Below are positions 1 to 7,647 of a stretch of DNA of 16,069 nucleotides, piece after piece. Origin of the DNA: VRUE01 sp963730315 (GTDB taxonomy: Bacteria; Actinomycetota; Thermoleophilia; Solirubrobacterales; 70-9); the NCBI GenBank assembly GCA_963730315.1, contig CAVSRD010000002.1:1-16069 (forward strand), written 5' to 3'. How positions within the stretch are numbered: position 1 is the first letter of the stretch; every line of letters starts with the position of its first letter. The notes under the pieces were generated by a model. It was not told the DNA's origin. It did no database searches and saw only the letters and a program-made list of their open reading frames with translations. Both the position numbers and the translations under genes were made by a program.

Positions 1-168
1 CGCATCGTCGGCGCCCTCCTGGTTTCCCTCCGGGTCCGTGTACCCGAGCGCCATCCAGCGGGCGACGTCGTCGGCGGCGCCGATGACGACGCGGCGGACA
101 ACCGTGCGGACCGCATGCCAGAGACGGCGGTTTCGGCGCTCCTCGACGCCTCGAGCTCCGAACCTCAC
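1..168 (-). CDS. Probable Mu gp45-like baseplate spike protein, N-terminal part only
   Basis: A frame opens with GTG at 168-166 and runs off the left edge, giving 56 codons. The start is supported by GGAG eight bases upstream and by overlap with the stop of the preceding gpP-like gene (GTGA). The visible peptide is basic at first (RRNRRLWHAVRTVVRR) and continues VVIGAADDVARWMALGY. This resembles the opening of Mu gp45 / baseplate assembly V proteins, in which a basic helix leads into an OB-fold. In Mu the gene after gpP encodes this membrane-piercing spike, so position agrees. The diagnostic OB-fold and beta-helix parts lie outside the window, so the assignment rests mainly on synteny. Confidence 0.5.
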   Translation of the reverse strand, partial: MRFGARGVEERRNRRLWHAVRTVVRRVVIGAADDVARWMALGYTDPEGNQEGADDA

Positions 169-1316
169 TGCGTGAGCTCCGTCCCCTTGGGCACCATGCG
201 GAGCATGGTCGTCTCGCGCGAGCGATCGCCCGAGTAGCTACAGGCGGTAACCAGGTAGTCGCCGGCCTCGCCGGTCGTCTCGTCTTCCCAGTGGGCCATC
301 GTGTCGAATGCGTAGTGCGTGATCGGCGCGTTCGGGATGACAAACAGCCCATGGTTGGGGCACTCGAGCTCGAGCTCGCGGCCGGCGGCCAGGCGCTGGG
401 CGGCCTCGCGCTCGGCGCGGACCTTGGCCTGGGCGATGTTGCGGATGTCGTCATCGCCGACGAGGAGCCGCTTGGGCGCCGTGAAGGCCTCGCCGACGCC
501 ATAGGCCCGCGGCCCGTCGGAGACCGTCCAGGCGCGCCTGGCGACGTTCTCGCCGTAGTTCTCGCCGTCGCCCCGTCCGGTGCCAAGGACGGTGATCTCG
601 GAGTAGCGGTCGGCCACACTCTCGCGATAGCGGCGGGTGAGCACGTTGACCTCGTCGGTGCGTGCCGACCCGCGGCCGGCGTAGAAGAACCGGTACTGCA
701 GATCCTGGTCGTAATTCGGCTTGCCGGCGATGAGCTCGCGGCCATCGGCCGACGACCACAGGAGCAGGCCGATCTCCTCGAGGAAGTGGAGGATCGTGTC
801 GGCCCGGGTGTCGCCGGCCTGCACCCGCTTGGCGGCATTCGGGTCGCTCACGATCGGCGGCTCGCCGCCGGCCTTCGCCTTGTAGCCGCGGCCGCGCAGC
901 AGCTGCCGGTTTCGGGCGTTCGAGAGGACGACGCGCTCGAACCAGGGCCAGTCTGAGCCGATACCGGCGACGCGCTCGGCGAGCTCCTGAATGCCGATCC
1001 CGCGAAGCGACCCGAGCGGCATCGACTCGTCGATGAGGCGGCCGCCCTTGTCGCGGCCGAGTAGGGTCAGGCTGTCGCCGCCGCGGCCGCCGCCGGCCTC
1101 GCGGTCGTCGATGAACCCGTCGACGACCTGGACCTGGTCGATGAACACCTGCACCGGCGCGTCCGTCGGGCAGGCGTCCCAGAGCTCGCGCGTCAGCGGC
1201 AGCTCCAGGGTGAAGCGATCGGCCAGCTCGAGCATGTCGCAGCTGATCTCGTACCGCTGCCAGTCGCGGATCTCGAGCTCGTCGATGACGACGCGGATGT
1301 TGTGCTGCGGCCGCAT
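165..1316 (-). CDS. Baseplate hub protein, Mu gpP (gp44)-like
   Basis: This 383-residue protein starts at ATG 1316, which overlaps the TGA of the upstream gpN-like gene (TGATG). It matches the Mu gp44 / gpD-type hub family: an N-terminal beta region (IRVVIDELEIRDWQRYEIS, VQVFIDQVQVVDGFIDD), then a central segment with LLGRDKGGRLIDE and SMPLGSLRGIGIQELAERVAG, and a C-terminal part ending YLVTACSYSGDRSRETTMLRMVPKG. Members form the trimeric hub that sits between tube and spike in the baseplate of contractile tails. Length is close to Mu gpP. The order tape measure, gpN, gpP, gp45 is the same as in Mu, which strengthens the call. No signal peptide or membrane segment is seen. Confidence 0.82.
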   Translation of the reverse strand: MRPQHNIRVVIDELEIRDWQRYEISCDMLELADRFTLELPLTRELWDACPTDAPVQVFIDQVQVVDGFIDDREAGGGRGGDSLTLLGRDKGGRLIDESMPLGSLRGIGIQELAERVAGIGSDWPWFERVVLSNARNRQLLRGRGYKAKAGGEPPIVSDPNAAKRVQAGDTRADTILHFLEEIGLLLWSSADGRELIAGKPNYDQDLQYRFFYAGRGSARTDEVNVLTRRYRESVADRYSEITVLGTGRGDGENYGENVARRAWTVSDGPRAYGVGEAFTAPKRLLVGDDDIRNIAQAKVRAEREAAQRLAAGRELELECPNHGLFVIPNAPITHYAFDTMAHWEDETTGEAGDYLVTACSYSGDRSRETTMLRMVPKGTELTQ

Positions 1317-2236
1317 CAGCTCGCCGCCGGCGCGTAGGCCTTGAGGACTGTCCCGGCCGGGATCAGGCCGGGATTGCGGAGGTCGTTCAGCTCGACGAGC
1401 TCGGTGGTACGCGCCTCAGCGTCCTGGGCACCGTAGAGCTCGGCGGCCACGATGCGCGCCGGCTGCGGCACCTCGAGGGTGAGCTCGATGAGCCGCCGCT
1501 GGATCTCGACCTTGGAGGCCGCGACCTGGCGGACCAGGGCGTGCAGCTGGACCAGGGCCCGGGTCAGCGGCCAGCGGTCGACGTCCATCGCCAGCTCGAG
1601 GTCGGTCGCCTCGTCGCCGAGCTCGGCGGAGAAGGAGGCCAGCTCGAGGTTGACCTGCCGGCTCGTGATGTCGATATCGTCCCAGGAGTCCATCAGGGCG
1701 TTGGCCTTGTCCGGGATGTCGCTGTCGAGCCCGAGGTCGTCGAGCCAGCCCTGCACCTCGTCGGCCGCGGCGCGCACGCTGGCGACGCCGGCGGGCGGGC
1801 GGGTGCCGGCGCCGCCGGCGAAGATGCGCTCGCGCGCCCGGTCCTCCTCGAAGGTGCAGCGGACGGCGATCATGCTCGAGTCATCGCCGGAGACCTCGAA
1901 GTCGCTGACCCGGGCGGTGAAGCTGCCTTCGAAGGGGTGGACCAGGGTGTGCGCCTGACCGTCGTGGCAGAGCTGCTCGAAGGCCCGGTAGCGCTCGAGA
2001 TGATTCGTGCCCAGGAGGCCGCGGATGCGTTCGTCGGCCTCCTGCTCGGTCTCCCAGAACAGCACCTCACACGTCGAGATCCGCAGGCGGCGGCCGCGGT
2101 TGTCGAGCTCCGCCCCATCGCCGCGCGGCGGCGCGTACGGCACCAGATCGTTGCCCTTGCTGGTGCGGATGTTCGCCAGGTCGATCCGCACGCCGGCGTA
2201 GGCCGCGCGGTAGATGATCGTCCGCAGATCCGCCAT
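1316..2236 (-). CDS. DNA circularisation / baseplate protein, Mu gpN-like
   Basis: This 306-residue protein belongs with the DNA_circ_N family (Mu gpN). The N-terminal domain (about 1-135) holds GNDLVPYAPPRGDGAELDNR and a conserved HPFEGSFTARVSDFEV stretch. The C-terminus carries LRNPGLIPAGTVLKAYAP, the 'NP..IPAG..L' ending common in LysM-like tail and baseplate proteins. In Mu, gpN is a structural tail protein near the baseplate; the 'circularisation' name is historical. The protein is shorter than Mu gpN (about 490 residues), with a reduced middle. The ATG at 2236 has no visible Shine-Dalgarno; the bases just upstream are CTCCTCTC, the opposite of a ribosome site. The tape measure stop lies 17 bases upstream, so coupled translation is likely. 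Confidence 0.78.
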   Translation of the reverse strand: MADLRTIIYRAAYAGVRIDLANIRTSKGNDLVPYAPPRGDGAELDNRGRRLRISTCEVLFWETEQEADERIRGLLGTNHLERYRAFEQLCHDGQAHTLVHPFEGSFTARVSDFEVSGDDSSMIAVRCTFEEDRARERIFAGGAGTRPPAGVASVRAAADEVQGWLDDLGLDSDIPDKANALMDSWDDIDITSRQVNLELASFSAELGDEATDLELAMDVDRWPLTRALVQLHALVRQVAASKVEIQRRLIELTLEVPQPARIVAAELYGAQDAEARTTELVELNDLRNPGLIPAGTVLKAYAPAAS

Positions 2237-2253
2237 GAGAGGAGTCTGGCCGG

Positions 2254-4017
2254 CTACGGCTGGACGCGCACCCGCTGCGCGCGATCGCGCTCGACGCGCG
2301 CGGTGCCGTCCGGGTCGAGCCGGATCGTGAGCGTACCGAATGAGGCGCTCTCGATGGCATCGCGGAGGTCGCCGACGAGCGTGCGCTCGGCCGCCGGCGC
2401 CGAGTAGCCACGCACGCGCGTCCCGGAGCCGCTGTCGAGGCCGCCGGCGCCGCCGTATTGGTAGGCCGAGGCGAACGCCTGGAGCTCCTTCAGCGATTTG
2501 CCGTGGATGTTGTACTGGTACTTCTCGGCCAGGGCGCTGAGTCCGAGGTTCGCATCCTGCGAGCGCGAGTAGATGAGCGCGTTGAGGTTCGCGAGCGCCT
2601 CCTTCTTTGAGGGCCCGGCCTGGTCGCTGCTGAGCTGCGTCGCGAGGGCGGCCACGATGTTGACGGTCGAGAGGATGCCGGTGGCTGCCGCGGCCTTGCC
2701 GCTTCCGCCGGCCGCCGCGCCGGCCGCCGCCGACTCCGCGCCGGCGCCAGCGGCGTTGGCCGCCAGGAACGCCTTGATCCCGCCGGCGCCGCGCACGTCA
2801 GACAGCAGCTTCAGGAAGGCAAGCGCCGGGCCGCGGAGCTTCCACGCGGCGATCGCGACGCCGACCGCCTCGGCGTGCTCGGCCAGGTAGCCGACCAGGT
2901 CGGCGACCCGTTCCATGAGCTGCGCGAACTTCTCGATCCGCTCGGGCGTGAATGCCTTCGCGATCGAATTCTGGATCCGCTGCCAGGAGCGGCGCAGGCG
3001 CCCGGCCCGGCCGGTCGTCCGCTTGACGTAGTCCTCCTGCAGGACGTCGGCCTTGAGCGAAGCGTCGTAGAGCGCGTCCCACTGGTCGGTGTTCTTGACC
3101 AGGAGGCCCAGGAACTGCGCGGCCTCCTTCGAGCCGAAGGCATCGATCAGCAGCTTGTCGTCCTTGGCGAGCTTCGACTTGCCGATGTCGGTGATGATGT
3201 CGCGGAGGTCGCGGTAGACCCGCTCGCCGTGCGGCCCTCGCTTGGCCTCGAAGACGTTGATCCCCAGCTTCTTGAGCTTGCCCGACTGCTTCGCCAGCTG
3301 AAACAGGGCCTCATTGGCGCCGGTAAAGAGCTCCTTCGGCCCCTTGAACCCCTGGGCGGTCACCTGCAGCGCTGCGCCGAGCTGGGCGATGCCTGCGGCG
3401 CCCTTGCGCCCGAACTTCACGAACTGCGGCAGGACCTTGGGCAGCTCGGCGCCGAGCTGGTCGAGCGGGATCGAGGCCTCCTTACCGGCGGCCGTGAGGG
3501 CGTTGAGCGCCAGCGTCTGATCCTTGACGGAGCTCACCCCTGCCGTCTTGTCGAGGCTGAAGAGGACGCGGGCCAGGTCCTCGCCCGAGGCGCCCGTCGC
3601 GACCATGGCCTTGTCGAGGAGCTCGAGGCGATCGGAGGTCAGCGCGGCCCCGCCCTCGAGGTTCACGAGCTGATTCGCACCGGCCAGGATGTTGTCGGCC
3701 GCCTCGCCGCCGTCGTCCGACAGGTTGCGGATCTGCTTCCGCAGAGCGACGACTGCCTCGGACCCGAACTTGGCCTGAATGCCCAGGCGGTCGAGCTTAT
3801 CCTCGAAGTCGATCACGCCCTTGCCGGCCGCGATCAGACCGGCCGCGCCGCCGATGCCACCGATGGTGCCGACCGTGCGGAAGGCGCCGCGCAGCGAGCT
3901 CCGCAGGTCCCGGCCGATCTTCTTGCCGAATAGCTGGAAGCGGCGCCGGCCCTTGGGCAGGTCCTTCTCGAGCTGGCGCAGGTCGGCCCGGATCCTCGCG
4001 ATGACATCGCGCGACAT
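2254..4017 (-). CDS. Tail tape measure protein
   Basis: The protein has 587 residues from ATG 4017; a GTG directly before it (4020) would add one residue. ATG 4017 overlaps the TGA of the -1 frameshift product of the chaperone gene (TGATG), the usual arrangement in contractile-tailed phages. The N-terminus (1-45) is a basic helix. A hydrophobic Gly/Ala segment follows at about 48-70 (TVGTIGGIGGAAGLIAAG), then the tape-measure motif FEDKLDRLGIQAKFGSEA. Residues about 300-345 (AFGSKEAAQFLGLL, then RAGRLRRSWQRIQNSIAKAF) are typical of this family. A second Ala/Gly-rich stretch lies near 415-450. It should fill the tail lumen and set tail length. At the usual 0.15 nm per residue this suggests a tail of about 85-90 nm, which is an inference. 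Confidence 0.88.
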   Translation of the reverse strand: MSRDVIARIRADLRQLEKDLPKGRRRFQLFGKKIGRDLRSSLRGAFRTVGTIGGIGGAAGLIAAGKGVIDFEDKLDRLGIQAKFGSEAVVALRKQIRNLSDDGGEAADNILAGANQLVNLEGGAALTSDRLELLDKAMVATGASGEDLARVLFSLDKTAGVSSVKDQTLALNALTAAGKEASIPLDQLGAELPKVLPQFVKFGRKGAAGIAQLGAALQVTAQGFKGPKELFTGANEALFQLAKQSGKLKKLGINVFEAKRGPHGERVYRDLRDIITDIGKSKLAKDDKLLIDAFGSKEAAQFLGLLVKNTDQWDALYDASLKADVLQEDYVKRTTGRAGRLRRSWQRIQNSIAKAFTPERIEKFAQLMERVADLVGYLAEHAEAVGVAIAAWKLRGPALAFLKLLSDVRGAGGIKAFLAANAAGAGAESAAAGAAAGGSGKAAAATGILSTVNIVAALATQLSSDQAGPSKKEALANLNALIYSRSQDANLGLSALAEKYQYNIHGKSLKELQAFASAYQYGGAGGLDSGSGTRVRGYSAPAAERTLVGDLRDAIESASFGTLTIRLDPDGTARVERDRAQRVRVQP

Positions 4018-4792
4018 CACCGAAAGGTAGCGCGCGAGATCACCCGAGGCTCACCGCGGCGCGCCGGCGGCGCGCCCTGCCCGCTCAGCTGTCGGACGAG
4101 GTCGGCGGCTCGCTCGGCGGCGACGCCGGCGCCGACGACCCACTCGAGGAGCTGCCATCGGGTGAGCTCGCGAGCTGGACGGCCCCAGAAAGCAGAAAGC
4201 GCGCCAGCGTGCTCGAACCGAAGGACCTCAAGCGGGTCTCGTGCTTTTTTTTTACCGCCTCGACGAGCTGCTCGAGGAGCTCGGCCGGCATCTTGTCCGG
4301 GTCCGGGTTGTGCCGATCCTCGAGGTCCCGATACTCGGCGTACATGGCGAGTTGCTGGTCGACGGTCGTCGAGGAGCGCAGCTCTTCGGCCGTGGGGCAG
4401 GCGGGATAGCGGAGGTCCCAGCGGCGCTCGCCGCTCTTCTCGTCCGTCCAGGCGCGGCGACAGGCGCGCCAGAGGAGCTGCACGCACAGCTCCTCCTGGA
4501 AGTCCTCGATGAACGTCAGATCCTCGCCGGGCAGCGGCAGCTCGAGCTCGCGGAACCGCTTCACCGCGGCGGACTGCGCCAGCTGGATGCCCTCTTTCGA
4601 GAGGACCTGCAGGCAGATCTCCTTGGTCGTACCCGGCCAGGTCGTCTGCTCGACCTGCTCGTCGCGGTGCTTTCGCAGCTCGGCCCAGCTCGCCTCGAGC
4701 TCGGCGTCCGAAAGCAGCGGCGCCGCCGCGTCCGTGGCCTGCGGATGCGGCGGCGCCTTCTTTTGGGATCCTGAGAGCCAGTTGTCGCCCAT
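4017..4792 (-). CDS. Tail assembly chaperone, -1 frameshift fusion (GT-type product)
   Basis: Reading zero frame from ATG 4792 to the A run at 4253-4245 and then shifting -1 gives a 258-residue protein that ends at TGA 4019-4017. The shifted extension (ARDPLEVLRFEHAGALSAFW, then TRWQLLEWVVGAGVAAERAA) looks like normal protein. Its stop overlaps the tape measure ATG, as in lambda G/GT, P2 E/E' and Mu gp41-type genes. In those systems a minority of ribosomes shift, and the extended protein bridges tape measure and tube. The heptamer A AAA AAG is in the correct phase. If the A count were wrong by one, the extension would simply be the main product, so the call depends on the sequence being accurate here. 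Confidence 0.72.
4085..4792 (-). CDS. Tail assembly chaperone, zero-frame product (G / Mu gp41-like)
   Basis: The start is ATG 4792, preceded by GGAGGAAG, rather than an upstream in-frame ATG at 4849 that has no such site. The zero-frame product has 235 residues. The main body (MGDNWLSGSQ to LLEQLVEAVKKK) is acidic, helical and has no membrane segment. After the run of nine A at 4245-4253 the zero-frame tail becomes Ser/Pro-rich low complexity (SSPDGSSSSGSSAPAS). Position between tube and tape measure, together with the slippery site, identifies it as the chaperone that coats the tape measure while the tube polymerises. Sequence similarity within this family is weak, so the call leans on context. 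Confidence 0.75.
   Translation of the reverse strand: MGDNWLSGSQKKAPPHPQATDAAAPLLSDAELEASWAELRKHRDEQVEQTTWPGTTKEICLQVLSKEGIQLAQSAAVKRFRELELPLPGEDLTFIEDFQEELCVQLLWRACRRAWTDEKSGERRWDLRYPACPTAEELRSSTTVDQQLAMYAEYRDLEDRHNPDPDKMPAELLEQLVEAVKKKHETRLRSFGSSTLARFLLSGAVQLASSPDGSSSSGSSAPASPPSEPPTSSDS
4241..4262 (-). promoter_or_regulatory. -1 ribosomal frameshift site (A9 slippery run)
   Basis: On the minus strand the zero frame reads GTA AAA AAA AAG CAC. It therefore contains both A AAA AAA and A AAA AAG, the latter being the dnaX-type slippery heptamer. A GAGG lies about seven bases upstream of the heptamer and could act as the Shine-Dalgarno-like stimulator used in bacterial -1 shifting. A short GACC/GGTC pairing (4224-4227 with 4235-4238) lies just downstream but is too weak to count as a firm stimulator. 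Confidence 0.75.
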
Positions 4793-4883
4793 GTCTTCCT
4801 CCTTTGGCAGGAGCCCCGGCGCTGCGCACCAGGAGGAAGGAAGGGGCACGCGGCGCCGAGGCCGCGCTCGTTCTACCAGCCGA

Positions 4884-5291
4884 CTACGCGCCCGGCACGC
4901 GGTCGAAGACGATCGCCTTCGCCTCGACCTTGCGCCGCATCTCGCCGTCGGTGTTGTAGGGGTCCGAGACGCTGAGCACGATGGCCCGGGCGAGCTGGCG
5001 CTTGATACCGGTGCCGCCCTCGCGATAGCTCAGGCTGAAACGCTCGTGCGTCCGCCGGAACTCGTACCAGTCGACCTGCTCTTCGCTCGGGTTCTTGGGC
5101 ACCGCGACCTCCATCGAGACGCCGTAGGCGTCCGGGGTCTTCTCGCTGTAGCCCTCGATGCCGTGCATCGTCTTGACCTCGCCGGCGTTCTCCGGCGCCG
5201 ACACCTCGATCGAAGTGAGGTGCGTGAGCCGGACCTGGCCGGTGGAGCTCGAGCTGAAAATCGGGACGACCCGATCGACAAAATCGGACAT
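4884..5291 (-). CDS. Tail tube protein, Mu gpM-like
   Basis: This 135-residue protein starts at ATG 5291. The TAGGAGGT before it combines the sheath stop codon with a strong Shine-Dalgarno. The sequence has the beta-rich profile of contractile-tail tube subunits: LTSIEVSAPENAGEVKTMHG, YGVSMEVAVPKNP, WYEFRRTHERFSLSYREGG, ending in VEAKAIVFDRVPGA. It fits Mu gpM / tail tube families in size and position directly after the sheath. Hexameric rings of this protein form the inner tube through which DNA passes. The following 91-base gap holds only the leader of the chaperone gene. Confidence 0.82.
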   Translation of the reverse strand: MSDFVDRVVPIFSSSSTGQVRLTHLTSIEVSAPENAGEVKTMHGIEGYSEKTPDAYGVSMEVAVPKNPSEEQVDWYEFRRTHERFSLSYREGGTGIKRQLARAIVLSVSDPYNTDGEMRRKVEAKAIVFDRVPGA

Positions 5292-5301
5292 GGGGGACCT
5301 C

Positions 5302-6735
5302 CTACGCCTCGACCTTGGTGCGGTGGACGATGACGACCTGGTGCAGGTTGACGACGACGGACTCGATCGCGGTCAGGACGGCGCGCGTGGGCACGGTGGT
5401 ATCGAACTCGCCCATGAGCTCCGTGAAGTGCTCGTCGACGTTCTTGATCCACTTGGCCGTCTCGGCGTCCTTGAGGATCCGGTACATGGTCGAGAGCAGG
5501 TCGTCGAGGACGTCGTCCTCGGCGTTGACGCCCTGGAAGCGCGAGCCGATGATCGCTTCGGCCTGGGCGGCGACGGCGACCGAGGTGTGCGGGATGGCCA
5601 GATCGCGGAGGTCGTCGAAGGTGACGCCGCCTTCGGTGGTCTTGGTCGTGACCATGCGGACGACCTTGACCCGCTGGCCGTTCTTGGTCGGCACGCACGG
5701 AGTGAGCCCGCCCGCCAGGGCCGACTCGATCTCGCCGCCCAGGCCGGAGGTCCAGACCGAGCTCGCCAGCGGCGGCGGCGGGCACCAGAGCTCGGCGCTG
5801 TCGAAGTTGTAGTTCGGCTTGTCCGGCCCCTCGACCAGGCAGGCGGCGGCGCAGGCGATCTCGAAGGGCATCACCGGCGCGTCTTCGTAGCCGACCAGCG
5901 CGACCTTCTCGTCGTCGACGCCGGTGGTGAGGGTCGTTCCCGCCGCCAGGGTGCCGACGTGGCCCGCGTAGCCGAAGCCCCAGAGCTTCTTGTCCCAGGC
6001 GTCGACCAGGTGGGCCAGGAGGTCGGCGAGCTCGGTCGCGGTGTGCTGCGCGATCGCGATGCCGTGGTACCGGCGATCGAGCAGCGCGTCGAGAGTGGCG
6101 GTGATGTCCACCGCGCCGGCACCGGCGGCCGAGCTGGCCACCGCACAGGTGACCGAGCCGGGGACATCGACCGTCCGCGCGGTGATGTCGGCCGAGGTGA
6201 CGCCGGCCCAGTTGGCGGTGATGGTGACGACGCCGGCGACGTTGACCGCGGCGACCGGCAGGTCGCTGCCCTTGGCGTTGATCGCCGCGGCCAGGGCATC
6301 GCCAATCTCGGTGAGGGTGTCGCCGACGCCGACCGCGGCGCGGATGGTCCGGCCGGCGATCGCGACGACCAGGTCGCCGGACTCGTCCGCGGCGCCGCCC
6401 AGGGTGAACGTGTAGGCCTGCGCCGTGCCGCCGCCCGGCGCGGCATAGCCGATCGCGTAGAGGAACGGCATTAGCTTCGTGAGCTTCGCCTGCTTGAAGA
6501 ACGATCGGCAGCCGAGGGCGAGCTCGCTGCCGGCCTCGAAGAGGTCGTCGGCGTCGGTCTCGGTGTAGATGGGCTGCGGCTCGCCCGCGGTGGCCGAGCC
6601 GCCGGCGCCCATGGTGCCGACCAGGACCACGACGCGATCGAGCGGGACCAGGCCCGAGGCGCCCGAGACGAAATCGAACTCGTGGAGGAGGCCCGGCTGG
6701 CGGAGCGACGAGGGAAAGCTGTTCTTGATCGTCAT
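5302..6735 (-). CDS. Contractile tail sheath protein, Mu gpL-like
   Basis: This 477-residue protein starts at ATG 6735 with AAGGAG upstream. The N-terminus (MTIKNSFPSSLRQPGLLHEF, then RVVVLVGTM) and the C-terminal domain (DTTVPTRAVLTAIESVVVN, ending VVIVHRTKVEA) match Mu-type sheath proteins. Residues about 107-212 form an inserted beta domain (YTFTLGGAADESGDLVVAIA, then DTLTEIGDALAAAINA, VVTITANWAG), which is characteristic of gpL-like sheaths. The core continues with YHGIAIAQHTATELADLLAH. The sheath surrounds the tube and contracts to drive it through the cell envelope. Its length is close to the Mu protein. It is followed directly by the tube gene, the usual pair. Confidence 0.9.
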   Translation of the reverse strand: MTIKNSFPSSLRQPGLLHEFDFVSGASGLVPLDRVVVLVGTMGAGGSATAGEPQPIYTETDADDLFEAGSELALGCRSFFKQAKLTKLMPFLYAIGYAAPGGGTAQAYTFTLGGAADESGDLVVAIAGRTIRAAVGVGDTLTEIGDALAAAINAKGSDLPVAAVNVAGVVTITANWAGVTSADITARTVDVPGSVTCAVASSAAGAGAVDITATLDALLDRRYHGIAIAQHTATELADLLAHLVDAWDKKLWGFGYAGHVGTLAAGTTLTTGVDDEKVALVGYEDAPVMPFEIACAAACLVEGPDKPNYNFDSAELWCPPPPLASSVWTSGLGGEIESALAGGLTPCVPTKNGQRVKVVRMVTTKTTEGGVTFDDLRDLAIPHTSVAVAAQAEAIIGSRFQGVNAEDDVLDDLLSTMYRILKDAETAKWIKNVDEHFTELMGEFDTTVPTRAVLTAIESVVVNLHQVVIVHRTKVEA

Positions 6736-6738
6736 CGC

Positions 6739-7035
6739 CTACTGCTCCTTGGTGGCGGACGTGGCGCGGGCGCGCATGTTGGTCGATGCCGAAGCCTTGG
6801 CCGGCGCGGTCGGCTGCTCGGCGATCTTCGTCGGCGCCGGCGGCGCCGCGGCGGGCATGTAGTGGCCGTCCTTCTCGACGACCTCGCCGCGCGCGATGCG
6901 CTTGCGGACGAAGGCCGTGTTCGGGACGGTCTGCCACTCGGCATCGTCGATGCGCTTGTGAGGGGCGCCGTCGCGCGGAAGCATCAGGCGAAGGCCCTCA
7001 GCGGTGCGGATGGTGAGCGTGGTGGGCTTGCTCAT
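6739..7035 (-). CDS. DUF2635 / Mu gp38-like small tail protein
   Basis: This 98-residue protein starts at ATG 7035 with GAGGT upstream. Its first 55 residues (LTIRTAEGLRLMLPRDGAPH, then DDAEWQTVPNTAFVRKRIARGEVV) follow the DUF2635 pattern of an N-terminal strand, a short W-containing segment and 'R.RI..GEVV'. The rest is an Ala/Pro/Lys-rich low-complexity tail with no clear fold. In Mu-like phages this small gene sits immediately before the sheath gene, as here. Its role is not established; its place implies tail assembly. The C-terminal tail is longer than usual for the family. Confidence 0.68.
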   Translation of the reverse strand: MSKPTTLTIRTAEGLRLMLPRDGAPHKRIDDAEWQTVPNTAFVRKRIARGEVVEKDGHYMPAAAPPAPTKIAEQPTAPAKASASTNMRARATSATKEQ

Positions 7036-7038
7036 GGG

Positions 7039-7647
7039 TTAGACCTCGGCGGTGGCGTCAACCACCTGGACCTGGGGAGTGGAGGCGAGGCGGTGGCGGT
7101 GGCGGATCTCCTGAAGCTTATCCGCCGGCGTCTTCGGCGCACGCGCGCAGGTCACCTGCAGCGTGTAGACCGCGCGCCAGACGGTCAGGTCGTCCTGCTG
7201 CTCGATGACCTCGCGGTCGAGCTCGAACTGGTCCGAGCCGACCGCGCCGGTGGGCGCGCCGTGCAGGATCTCCTCGATGTCCTGCAGGATCTGGTAGGCG
7301 CCCGGGTCGGCGCCGACCGCGAACTGACTGTGATCGCCGTAGCTCCGCGCCTCCCAGCTGTCGAAATGGCTCGAGATGACGTGCACGTCGATGTCGAGCC
7401 GCTTGCGCGAGTTGTTCCGCTCCATGCCGCGGTGGTCCTGGATCGAACCATTGCCGGCGGACACCAGGATCGCCGGGCTGGCGCCGTTGAGCTTCGCGAT
7501 CAGCGCCTGGGCGCCCTCGCCGTTCCAGGTGTCGACCACCTCGGCATAACCGCCGTTTCGGACGTGGAGCGGCTGCAGGTAGAGGATCGCCTGCTGGACG
7601 ATAACGGCCCGGTGCGACCGCTGGACGGGAACGGTGAAGAGGAGCAT
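7039..7647 (-). CDS. DUF1834 / Mu gp37-like tail completion protein
   Basis: This 202-residue protein starts at ATG 7647 in a TGATG overlap with the preceding gene. The pattern fits gp37-like (DUF1834) proteins: a conserved PAILVSAGNG, a beta segment RKRLDIDVHVISSHFDSWEA, a helix GAYQILQDIEEILHG and a final strand LTVWRAVYTLQVTC. In Mu this gene lies upstream of gp38 and the sheath gene. The family is thought to act at the head-proximal end of the tail as a terminator or completion factor, which is inferred rather than shown here. The N-terminal 20 residues are unusually hydrophobic but contain no cleavage site or membrane helix that I trust. Confidence 0.6.
   Translation of the reverse strand: MLLFTVPVQRSHRAVIVQQAILYLQPLHVRNGGYAEVVDTWNGEGAQALIAKLNGASPAILVSAGNGSIQDHRGMERNNSRKRLDIDVHVISSHFDSWEARSYGDHSQFAVGADPGAYQILQDIEEILHGAPTGAVGSDQFELDREVIEQQDDLTVWRAVYTLQVTCARAPKTPADKLQEIRHRHRLASTPQVQVVDATAEV

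Noticed and set aside
4793..4849. Upstream ATG start for the chaperone gene
   Set aside because: It has no ribosome site, whereas ATG 4792 has GGAGGAAG directly upstream; the intervening peptide looks like leader sequence.
5030..6937. A 635-codon minus-strand frame overlapping sheath and tube
   Set aside because: It is very Arg-rich low complexity in the wrong frame relative to the clear sheath, tube and gp38-like genes.
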